A stretch of DNA of 64,000 bases from Echiichthys vipera (lineage: Eukaryota > Chordata > Actinopteri > Perciformes > Trachinidae). Under the pieces are notes generated by a model. The model did no database searches and was not told the origin of the DNA. It saw only the letters and a list, made by a program, of their open reading frames with translations. The position numbers and the translations under genes are program-made. Positions 55,268 through 64,000 of this stretch are shown here, piece after piece (within the stretch, counting starts at the first letter, position 1; every line of letters starts with the position of its first letter). Location: NCBI GenBank assembly GCA_963691815.1, contig OY829645.1, positions 6,016,401-6,080,400 on the forward strand, read 5' to 3'.

Positions 55268-56545
55268 GTCGTCTACACCCATCACCTGCAGCTTCTCCCC
55301 CAGTAGCAGTAGCTGAATGGTGTTAAAAGCACTAGAGAAATCAAAGAATGTGATTCTCACAGTACCTCCTCCACCATCCAGGTGCAAATGAGCTTGTTGC
55401 AGCAGGTAGATGACAGCGTCATCACCTCCCAAGTGGGGCTGGTATGCAAATTGCAGAGGGTCTAGCAGGGCTCTCACCTGCCGCCTCAGGTTGACCAAAA
55501 CCAGTCTCTCCAGCACCTTCATGACGTAAGATGTAAGGGCCACTGGTCGATAGTCATTGAGGTCTGATGGTGTCTACTTCTTTGGAACAGGAATAAGGCA
55601 GGAAGTCTTCCAAAGCACTGGTATTCTCTCCTGACCAAGGCTCAGGTTGTAAAGGTGTTGTAGGACAGGAGACAAATGCCTGGCACATGTCTTCAGGATC
55701 CTTGGGCATATATCGTCAGGGCCTGCAGCCTTATGCTGGTGGAGTCTCTCCAGCTGTCTCCTAACCTGACCTGCAGTCACAGTCATGCGAGGGAGGCTGC
55801 TGGTGTCTTCAGTGGAGGACGAGGAGGTGGAGGAGGAGGTGAAGGTGGAGGAGGAAGAAGTGGAGGAGGAGGAGAGGTGCTGCACAGGAGAGCTCAGCAG
55901 GGGATTGAGGGGGGGAGAGGAGGAAGCATTTGGGGCAGTGAGGATGTGTAGGGGTGTGGAGGTGTCATGGAGATGACAGAAGGCTGTGAGCTGAACCTAT
56001 TGAAGAATCTGTTCAGCTCGTTTGCCCTCTCCAGGCTGCCTGAGGACTGTCTGCCGCTCACCTTACACCCAGTGATCTGCTTCATACCAGTCCACACATC
56101 CCTCACATTGTTCTGCTGGAGTTTGGCCTCCAGCTTCCTCCTGTAGACGTCTTTACAGGTCCTCAGCATATCCCTGAGTTCATGCTGCACTCTCCTCAGT
56201 TCTTCCCTTTCTCCAGAGCTGAACGCCCTCTTCTTCTTGTTAAGAAGGGCTTTCAGATCCATATGCCAAACCATGGTTTATTATTAGGTGATCCATGGTT
56301 TATTATTAGGGAAGCGGCGTACAGTCCGGGTTGGCATGGTGGTGTATTCGCAGAACCTAATGTATTCTGTGATGCAGTCGGTCATGCTGTCCAGATCCTC
56401 TCCATGTGGCTCAACAAGTGCATCCCAGTCTGTCGACTCAAAGCAGTCCTGTAGTGCGTCTGCGGCCTCCTGAGTCCACCTCCTCACGCTCCTAGTGTGG
56501 ACAGGCTGCCGCTGAACAAGGGGAATATAATTAGGGGTCTTTTAT
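55268..56545 (-). mobile_element. Rex1-type LINE fragment, minus strand
   Basis: Minus-strand frames give the linker between endonuclease and RT (FPNNKPWIT, then LLNKKKRAF and KLQQNNVRDVWTGMKQITG). RT follows: LHQHKAAGPDDICPRILK, CLIPVPKK, ALTSYVMKVLERLVLV, FAYQPHLGGDDAV and FFDFSSAFNTI. Endonuclease and everything after the second RT block are missing. A CTC/GAG-rich region (55,800-55,890) expands a Ser/Thr-rich stretch. Related to but clearly distinct from the copy at 31,372-33,935. R1 copies flank it on both sides in the same orientation. Confidence 0.8.
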
Positions 56546-56550
56546 TATTT

Positions 56551-57138
56551 ATTTTATTTATTATTAATTTTCAATCTGTTCACGTTCATATTCTGTAAAA
56601 ACGGTTTTGTCCAGCAATGCTGACATGCGTCGTGTCTGAAGCAACTGCCGCTGAGGATCGGATAGTGTAGTGCCTTCATTTATCAAAAACGGAGAAAAGA
56701 CTCCTTGTTTCTCAAAATTGAAGGGGAAAACAAGAAAGTTAATGCCCATACAATTGACCCCTCAGTTGTGTGTAATCAACAAGGGTAGACTTGTGTTTTG
56801 TGTTGAGAAATGTCGCAGATATCATTGTAAAATTGCCGTTAACGTAAAAACTGATAGTATGGTGAATATTTCCGGGATTCAGGTCCTCCGTGAGCCAATG
56901 GGACGGATGCTCACAGCGTCTGGGTGCGCCGTGGTCGGGTTAATACTGAATTAATGGACGGCAGGGGCACTCGCCCTGACCTTCAAATATCACCGCGGAT
57001 GGGCGTACATTGGAATGAGTTGAAAGCCCCCTGCGTCGGGTTTGTACGTTTAAGGAGACCTTTTAGTCAGTTACTAACGCTAAAGGCCCCTGCCCAAGCG
57101 TCAGTTTTGGTCGTGCTGGGTGTGAGACTGTGTTGGTC
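56551..57138 (-). repeat. Repeat R1, copy 4
   Basis: This is a full-length-looking copy, reverse complement of 36,697-37,310, with roughly 90% similarity by eye. Its right end abuts an L1-type ORF. Confidence 0.7.
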
Positions 57139-59770
57139 TGGCGAGCAGGGTGGTAAAGGCAATGACACGTTGTGTAGTAATGGGCAGATTTTTAGACAGA
57201 GGGAGTCCAAAGAGAGCAGTCAGAGGATTTGGTTCCAACTTTGTGTTAAGAGCCTGTTTGAGGGTTTGAAATATATCCGACCAAAATTCAGCAAGCTTCG
57301 GGCACGTCCAGAACGTGTGCGTGGTAGGCTGGGGACTGCTTACAGTGGTTAGAAGCATCACTGTGTTTAGGGTATATCTTCCACCTTCCACTGTAATGGG
57401 CCGTGCCTGGCCCATATCGAAGATGAGCAGACCAGGTTCAGAATGTCCCTCCAGTGGTCATCCGTAATGTCTGCCCCCGAATCATTTTCCCATGCATTTT
57501 TAGGTGAGGCAGTGGAAACTGGGTTCAGAAGAGCAATCTTATTATAAATGACAGATATCAGTCGTTTGTGTTGTACGTTGAGACAGGAATTGGTTCAACT
57601 CAGCTTTCAGGGGGGCGGTTGGGAAAATGTGGGAATTGCTTTTGGATAAAATGTCTCATTTGAAGGTACTGAAAAAAAAGTGCCTATTAGGCAGGCTGTA
57701 TTATTCTGACATAAATGCAAAGGATGCAAAAACCCCTTCGTCATACAGGTCCTTAAGAGTTTCGAGGCTCTTATCTGACCATATGCAGAATGCAGGGTCG
57801 GTGCAGGAAGGGAGAAATGCCGGGTTATTAAAAAATGGGGCAAGGACCGAGGCCCTTTGCAAGTCGCACTGCTTCCTGAACTAGATCCAAATTTGAATGG
57901 CATTTACGACAACCGGATTGGATGAGACCTTGTGGGCAGTTACAGGGAGCTGTGAGCAGGTTTAGGGAATTGAAGAATATGTTTTTTGATACGTGTTGGT
58001 TTATTTTGCCAGATAAAGGCGTTAAGTTGTTGGTTCCAGGTTAGTGAAAAACAATTTGTTAATACAAATTGGGAGGTGTTGAAAAAGGTACATAAGTTCT
58101 TTTGAAAATGTTCCCTGAAGGAGCTGGTGACAAACACTCCCAAATACCTGAACCCGTCGTCAGCTGTTTTAAAGGGGAATATGGATTGTGGGAGTGAACT
58201 CGCCAAGTTGTTGACAAACAATAACTCACATTTATGAATATTCATTTATATCCCGATAGATGTCCAAACTGTTTCAGGATTTATAAAACTGGGGGGAGGG
58301 AGGTTGTGGGGTTTTAAATAAATAAGAGAAGGTCATAGGCAAATAAGGAGAGTTTGTGGACCAGGCCAAAATGATTGATGCTTTTAAACTTGTTCTGGGT
58401 TCTAAGCCAGATGGCTATCAGCTTGATGGCTATGTTGAACAACAAGGGTGAGAGCGACAGCCCTGACGGGTCCCATGCCTGAGAGGGAAACATGCTGAAC
58501 AGACGCCGTTAGTGTTTACAGATGCAGAAGGGGTTACATACATAAGCTTAACGCAAGAAATAAAATTAGAATCAAAGCCAAATTTCTCCAAAATATAAAA
58601 TAGGAAGCCACTCTACCCGGTCGAAGGCTTTCTCCGCATCTAGCGCCACTATGAACTCAGGAGTGTCCGATCCATGTGAGAAACTAATGTTGAGCAGCCT
58701 TCTGGTGTTGAAGAATGGATGTCTCCTTAATATGAAGCCTGTCTGGTCTTGTGAAATTATCGATGACATCACACTTTGGAGGCCGAGGGTGAGGACCTTA
58801 GCAAGGATCTTACAATCTATGTTTAAAAGTGAGACCGGTTTGTAGCTGCCACATGAAGTAGGGTCTCCTTCATTCTTCAGGAGCAATGAAATATATGCCT
58901 CATACAAGGTCGCTGGCAGTATGCCTTAGGTAAGGAGTCATTCATCATTCTCACAAGGTAATAGCATCGAGTATGCCTTAAAGAACTCAGGGAGAACCAG
59001 GAGATTTCCTGTTCTGCATAGACTTGATTGCTTCATGCACCTCCAACAGAACGATGGGTCTACCGAGTCTGGGTCTACCGAGCTCCCTAGCGATGTTTAT
59101 ATCAATCTGAGGGTTAAGCAGTCTAAGGCGTTGGGGGTCGCTGCAGTAATTGGGATGCATTCAGAAGTATATAATGCGGTGTAAAAATTAAGAAAAAGAC
59201 TTGTTGATCAGAAGTGTGGCTACCGTCTGATAGTTGAATTTTAGAGATTAGTCAGGAAGCACTAGCTGCGCGGGCCTGCTGCGTCAGGAGTCTCCCTGCC
59301 TTATCTCCCTGCTCAATTTTTTTTATTTGGATTGCCGTAGCTGTCTCTCCACTACGCATGTCATTAAGAGGATGTGTTCCGGATATAGTAGTAGCCATTT
59401 CTTATATAGAGGGGGGCATGGGGAGATGGAGTAAGTTCCATCAAGTTTTACCAATTCCTCCCCAATTTCCACCAGCCTTGCCCGTTCCACCCTCCTCATT
59501 AGAGAAATATAGGATATCACTTGTCCTCGAACAGTAGCTTTAAGTGCTTCCCACAGAGTGCCGCTGCTGACATCAGGGGTGTCATTAAACTCTATGTAAG
59601 AGCAGATTTGAGTCGCAAAAAAATCTTTAAACTTACTAACTAACAATAAGTGTGAGCTGAACCTCCACGGTGAACGTGGAATTATTTCTCGTGGAAAACT
59701 AATGTCAACTGTGGTGTTTTGTGGTATCATAATAGCGAAATGAGCCAACCGTTAGCATACGAGCTAATGT
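57139..59770 (-). mobile_element. L1-type LINE ORF2, 5'-truncated and decayed, minus strand
   Basis: On the minus strand, frames run from a linker (WRFSSHLLLVSKFKDFF, SSGTLWEALKATVRGQVISY) at 59,748-59,323. RT follows (KNEGDPTSCGSYKPVSLLNI, SQDQTGFILRRHPFFNTRR, VALDAEKAFDRVEW) at 58,907-58,572. A later RT/thumb part (GFRYLGVFVTSSF) is at about 58,170. The C-terminal THTFWTCPKLAEFWSDIF block is near 57,300. These are hallmarks of vertebrate L1-clade ORF2. The catalytic FADD part near 58,400 is in a non-open stretch. The endonuclease is missing, and many stops and frame changes are present, so it is long dead. Confidence 0.8.
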
Positions 59771-60564
59771 CGGAGCGCTAGTCCCTGGTGCTAATTAGCA
59801 TCAGGGCAGACACAATAGATAATGCTGAAGCATTAATCTGACATTTTTAAGATGTTCATTTTCTATTTTGTTGTTTTTTGTGCACACTGAGCTGGATTGT
59901 GTGTGTTTGTTTAGCACTTTATCTGTAAACTTTAAGCATATTTAGCCACAATTTACTGACTGTGTAAATTAGACATTTTTCTTTCTTAGGGGCTGATGTT
60001 GGTTGTGTGCTTATTACTGTATAAAGAGCACAGAATATTTTGATAGCACAGAATATTTTGATACTGTTGATTTTCAGAAGTTATTTCAATAACATATGAT
60101 TTTTGAATGCTGTTTATTTTATTACTGAGAATTGTGATGTCATATTACAACGGTATTTCAGTAAAAATAGTTATTCTCGCTTGAAATAGTTTGTTTAGAT
60201 TTAATCTGATTTCTGTTCTATAATTCATTGAGAGCTGAGAAAATTAAAATTAATGCTCTGATCCTACTTGTCTTAGGTCAGGTTTTGGCTGGAGCCACAC
60301 CCCAGAGAATACTTAGAGATGCGACGCCGTGGAACCTGAATACTTTTACACCGTTACACGTACACACCATCCACACACAAGTGAGGTGGGACTGATTTTC
60401 CACCTTTTTTTCTAATTTTCTAAACTTACAAACTTAGAGTTGTAATTGTGTCCTCTTCCCCATACTTTAATACATAATGTAAGCATCATTGTTCTTAAAG
60501 AATACACTGTTTGTGTCATTCCTGTGCTATCAGTTGGTCAATCCTGGGCTCCGTAGTCAATTCA
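59771..60564. other. About 0.8 kb without a recognised feature
   Basis: AT-rich sequence containing a short direct repeat at about 60,028-60,062 (agcacagaatattttgata twice). No gene, RNA or known element end identified. Confidence 0.45.
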
Positions 60565-61499
60565 ATTTTCAATTCTGTTCAATTCAATTTTATTTATAGT
60601 GCCAAATCATAACAAAAGTTATCTCAGGACAGAGTAGGTAAAGACCACACTTTATGACTTATTTATGATTTACATAGAACCAACAATTCCCCCATAAAGT
60701 ACGGTGGCAACAAAACCATTCCTTATAACAGGCAGGAACGTCAGACAGACCCAGCTCTATGGAGGACAGCCATTTGTCCTGACCGGTTGGGGAGGAAGAA
60801 AAGGAGAGCGAAAGAGAGAAAAGACGGACAGATGGACAGAGAGAGACAAGGACAAACAAAAAGACAGAGAGAAAGACACACTTCCAGAGATGCAAGGAAA
60901 CCAAAGAGTAACAGTAACTATAATAATATCTATAGTAATGTGAGTATGACTTATATGTTATGGCAGTTAATACAGCAGAATAGTAGAAACAAGCACAGCT
61001 AAGTTGATAGAATATGAAAATGATAATAATTATGGTGGCAAATGGTGATTAATGATGAGTAGCGGCAATAGCAGCTACGATACACCCAGACATACCACTG
61101 ATGGTGTTTTTATGGCTAAACATTTTATAGTTTATAAGACTAGTGACAGTATATATGACTAACAGTTATAATAGTAGCAGTAGTTATCATGCAGGATCAC
61201 GGCAGCAGGCACCACCACGATTAGCAGAACCCTGCGAGACGACAAAGCACAAACAACTCTGGGGAAGAAGTTGAATTAGTAACATGCATTGATGAGACAT
61301 GAATGATACAGACAGAGAGGAGAGAAGCTCAGAATATCAGCAACAGGATTACCCCCCCCCCCCCCCCCACCCCGGCAGACTAAGCCTATAGCAGCATCAT
61401 TAAGCATAACAAAATCAGTTTTAAAATAACAACATAGCTAAGGGCTCATAAGCCCGCTGTAAGCTTAATCAAAAGGAAAAGTTTTAAGTTTACTCTAAA

Positions 61500-62500
61500 T
61501 ATGGGGACAGTGTCTACCTCTCGAATAACACATGGGAGTTGGTTCCAGAGGTGAGGAGCTTGGTAGCTGAATGCTCTGCCTCCTATTCTACTTTTGGAGA
61601 CTCTAGGAACGACAAGTAGTCCTGCATTCTCAGAGTGCAGCGATCTAGTCGGGTAATACGGTACTATGAGTTCTTTTAGATGCGAAAGAGCCTGACCAAT
61701 AAGAGCTTTGTAGGTAAGAATAAGGATTTAAAACTTGATTCTAGATTTTACAGGTAGCCAGTGCAAAGAAGCTAAGACAGGAGAAACACGAGCTGCAGCA
61801 TTTTGGACCAATTGGAGACTCTTAACAGACTTATTGGAGCAGCCTGACGATTAGGAGTTGCAATAGTCCAGCCTAGAAGTAACAAATGCATGGACTCATT
61901 TTTCTGCATCTTTCTGAGACACAATGTTCCTAGTTTTTGCAATATTACGCAGGTGAAAATATGCAGTCCTTGTCGTTAATTTTATGTGAGATTCGAAGGA
62001 CATATCCTGATCGAAAATAACACCCAGATTCCTTACTGTGGTGCTGGAGGACAAACTGAGATCGATCTGATAAATAAGACTAAAACAAGCTTAATGCGGT
62101 TCCTTTAATGCCAATTAGATGCTCCAGTCTCTGTAGAAGGATGCAATGTTCAATAGTGTCGAAGGCCGCACTAAGATCTAGTAAAACAAGTACAGAGACA
62201 ATTTCTTTTTCTGAAGCTATTAAAAGGTCGTTAGTAATTTTTACCAGTGCTGTCTCAGTGCTATGATTCATTCTGAATCCTGACTGGAAGTCCTCAAATA
62301 ACTCATTATTATGTAAAAAGTCACTCAGCTGATTGGCGAATAATTTCTTGCGGATCTTAGAGAGAAGATGAAAAGAAAGAAAATGGTTAGATATAGGTCT
62401 ATAGTTGGCTAGTACCTCAGGATCAAGACTGGGCTTTTTGAGTAGAGGTTTAATTACAGCTACTTTAAAAGACTGTTATAGATATATAATATACTGTATA
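61500..62500 (-). pseudogene. L2-type LINE reverse transcriptase
   Basis: Read on the minus strand: [19 protein letters not shown], then [11 protein letters not shown]. An open segment at 62271-62080 carries [17 protein letters not shown] and [18 protein letters not shown], the fingers and first catalytic Asp motif. The expected YADD block is not visible because the sequence is shortened after about 62,080. The C-terminal domain (VIFDQDMSFESHIKLT, FHLRNIAKTRNIVSQKDAEK) follows and the terminal KMLQLVF region is near 61,800. An internal deletion thus removes part of the palm. The enzyme would reverse transcribe the LINE RNA at the nicked target. Confidence 0.75.
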
Positions 62501-62501
62501 T

Positions 62502-62504
<3 letters not shown>

Positions 62505-62555
<51 letters not shown>
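62505..62555. repeat. (AT)n microsatellite
   Basis: About 50 bases of AT dinucleotide repeat lie between the endonuclease and RT parts of the L2-type LINE. The coding sequence expected between the two is missing, so the repeat may mark a deletion junction. Confidence 0.9.
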
Positions 62556-62560
<5 letters not shown>

Positions 62561-62589
62561 CTGATTAGAAAATCTATTATTATAAACAT

Positions 62590-63100
62590 CCAGGTGGATG
62601 TTAAAATCTCCTATAATGTTTACTTCATCAGATTTAAGGACTAAATTTGACAGAAACTCTTAGAATTCAGATAGAAATTCAGAGTATGGACCAGAAGCAC
62701 ACTATACACTATAACAAGTATAATTGGCTGCACAGTTTTTCAGGTTGAATGTGAAAGACAAAGAACAAGACTTTCAAATGAATTATAATTTAGTTTAGGT
62801 TTAGGGTTGATTAATAGGCCTGAGTCATAAATAGCTGCAACGCCTCCTCCTCGACCACTGCCTCGAGGAATATGAGTATTAATATGACCGGGAGGATTGG
62901 ATTCATTTAGGCTAAAATATTCTTCAGGACACAGCCATGTTTCAGTCAGCCAGAGCAAATCAATATGGTTATCTGATATCCGATCATTTATTGATACAGC
63001 TTTAGATGACAGAGATCTGATGTTTAAAAGTCCACATTTTATATTCTGATTTTGTTGCATCATCGCAGATTTGGTGTTGATTTGTATCAAGATTTTTCTG
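62590..63100 (-). pseudogene. L2-type LINE endonuclease (APE-like)
   Basis: The minus-strand frame gives KCGLLNIRSLSSKAVSIND, then LLWLTETWL with the catalytic Glu of the TETW motif and a GRGGGVAAIYDSGL block. Further on come YRPPGPYSEF-like sequence and the GDFNIHLD motif near 62,600 carrying a conserved Asp/Asn pair. A frame change lies between. It is the apurinic-endonuclease-like domain that nicks target DNA for LINE insertion. The C-terminal SDH motif is absent, lost at the (AT)n repeat. Confidence 0.78.
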
Positions 63101-63316
63101 TATAGCTCCTCTTCTGTTAATTTTGGATTTAATTAATGTAGATGATTGTGGGGCAAAAAGCGTTTGTATGGGATACTGAGCTGTAAAGTGATCCACAGTG
63201 AGCGCAGAGAGGTGTGTAAGACTGCAACTCTGCTTCCTTTGTGTCTGTGGTAAGGGAAGCGCAGAGAGGTGTATTAAACTATGACTCTGCATCCTGATCC
63301 CAACATTGGGTTGTTG

Positions 63317-64000
63317 TCAGGAGGTGGTGGTGCAAGACCGGACAGTCAGGTCAATGTTGACAGATAAAAGTCTTGACCCCTCCTGGCCAGGGTGCAGGCC
63401 GTCGTGTTTAAAAAGCATGGGTCTGTTTAAGAAAGCCGTAAAATTGTCCACAAATGGAATACTTTTCCCCAGGCAGTATCCTTTAAGCCACAGGTGCAGC
63501 TGGTGGAGGTGGCTGTACATGACGTCACCAAAATGCGGTGGGGGAAGCGGGATGCTTCCCTGTGTCTGGCAGGCTGTCCACCATGCACCTGAAGTCCTGC
63601 TTGAGGACCTCAGACTGGTGGTCCTTTAAATCGTTGGTACCGGCCTGCAGGACCAGCATGGAGGCCGAGCTCTGCTGTACACAGCTGGAGGGCGGAGAAC
63701 TCAACCTCCCTGGCGCGGGCTCCAGGATAGCAGAAGGTCTGGCCGCCGCGTACCCTCACGTGCCTTACCATCGAGGTCCCGACAACCAGCACGGAGGGAA
63801 TGTGCTGTTCCACGGGCTGCCTGGAGGTGCTCTGGCCTGCGGCTGCTCCTAACAGAGATGGAGGGGAGGGATCGGGTTGGGTGAACAGACCCCAGCTCCT
63901 GGGTCGGCCACGACCGGCTGTATGGACGGATCCCGGGGACGAGTTGGAGCATGCACCCAGCGGAGGGAAATCCTGCAGGCTTAGGTCGTCATACCTGTTA
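63317..64000 (-). pseudogene. L2-type LINE ORF1 with SGNH esterase-like domain
   Basis: Minus-strand pieces carry three SGNH blocks in order. VLVVGTSMVRHV has the nucleophile Ser in a GTS context (about 63,770-63,800). QAGTNDLKDHQSE carries the GxND block (about 63,610-63,650). KHDGLHPGQ carries the Asp-His pair (63,385-63,413). Such esterase domains are known from ORF1 proteins of some CR1/L2-group LINEs, where they may act on lipids or on RNP assembly. The frame is broken between blocks two and three by a stop near 63,530 and frame changes. The N-terminal part runs past the window end. Confidence 0.7.

Larger units (their letters stand above)
60565..64000 (-). mobile_element. L2-type LINE, minus strand, running off the window
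   Basis: Reading leftward from the window edge: ORF1 (about 64,000-63,317), endonuclease (63,100-62,590), reverse transcriptase (62,500-61,500), 3' untranslated sequence and a 3' end near 60,565 (tttatttatagtgccaaatc on the plus strand). The order and motifs fit L2/CR1-group LINEs of fish. Damage includes stops and an (AT)n expansion between endonuclease and RT. A poly-C run at 61,352-61,369 interrupts the 3' region. Confidence 0.82.

Noticed and set aside
62405..62644. 79-codon ORF with Ile-Tyr repeats
   Set aside because: It is the translation of the (AT)n microsatellite.
1..64000. CRISPR arrays, bacterial operons, Shine-Dalgarno sites, rho-independent terminators
   Set aside because: The content is clearly vertebrate. 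The only tandem arrays are minisatellites and microsatellites without spacers.

Overview
The window reads as transposon-rich, intron-poor heterochromatin-like DNA from a teleost fish. The evidence is the mix of families: Rex1-type, L2-type and L1-type LINEs, a tRNA-derived SINE, ZBED-type hAT and KDZ (Zisupton-like) transposases, and several class I (gamma/epsilon-like) endogenous retroviruses (ERVs). One passenger piece is a recognisable vertebrate gene fragment, the C2 domain of AIDA. I found no intact host gene.

The left half (1-30,415) is a stack of nested insertions. ERV A (+) starts in gag at about 967, behind an L2-like LINE tail. It is split inside reverse transcriptase by ERV B (+; LTRs 2945-3289 and 23642-23986). 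B is split inside env by a terminal-inverted-repeat DNA element D (8326-22088) flanked by an exact 8-bp duplication. D is in turn split by ERV C (-; 9936-20589), flanked by a 4-bp duplication. A also carries a roughly 1.7-kb insert (about 24,810-26,512) that could be a solo LTR, and B carries a SINE. C keeps an uninterrupted 698-codon env, but its gag, protease and pol are frameshifted. Its 5' LTR is replaced by a foldback of U5.

The middle (30,416-41,200) holds a hAT transposase fragment cut by a Rex1-type LINE, a 3' remnant of a fourth ERV (F), two copies of an unclassified repeat (R1), a roughly 1-kb pyrimidine-rich minisatellite, and about 2.4 kb with no recognisable gene.

The right half (41,200-53,000) is a second stack. 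A multi-exon KDZ-type transposase gene on the minus strand is interrupted in an intron by a small inverted-repeat element G (about 43,788-51,106). G is interrupted by ERV E (44342-50658). E has two 659-bp LTRs differing at about 5 positions, a 4-bp AAAG duplication and a tRNA-Pro primer site, so it is young. Its interior is a chimera of the C family and a heavily decayed B-like provirus. From 53,000 to the end come a second Rex1 fragment between two R1 copies, a 5'-truncated L1-type LINE, and an L2-type LINE (-) whose ORF1 carries an SGNH-esterase-like domain and runs off the window.

The ERVs share a gammaretrovirus-like plan: one CCHC knuckle in gag, an in-frame stop between gag and protease in C, a tRNA-Pro primer site, and CX6CC Env in A and C. 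B is a different lineage whose Env lacks the CC pair. All boundaries and divergences were read by eye, without alignment software.
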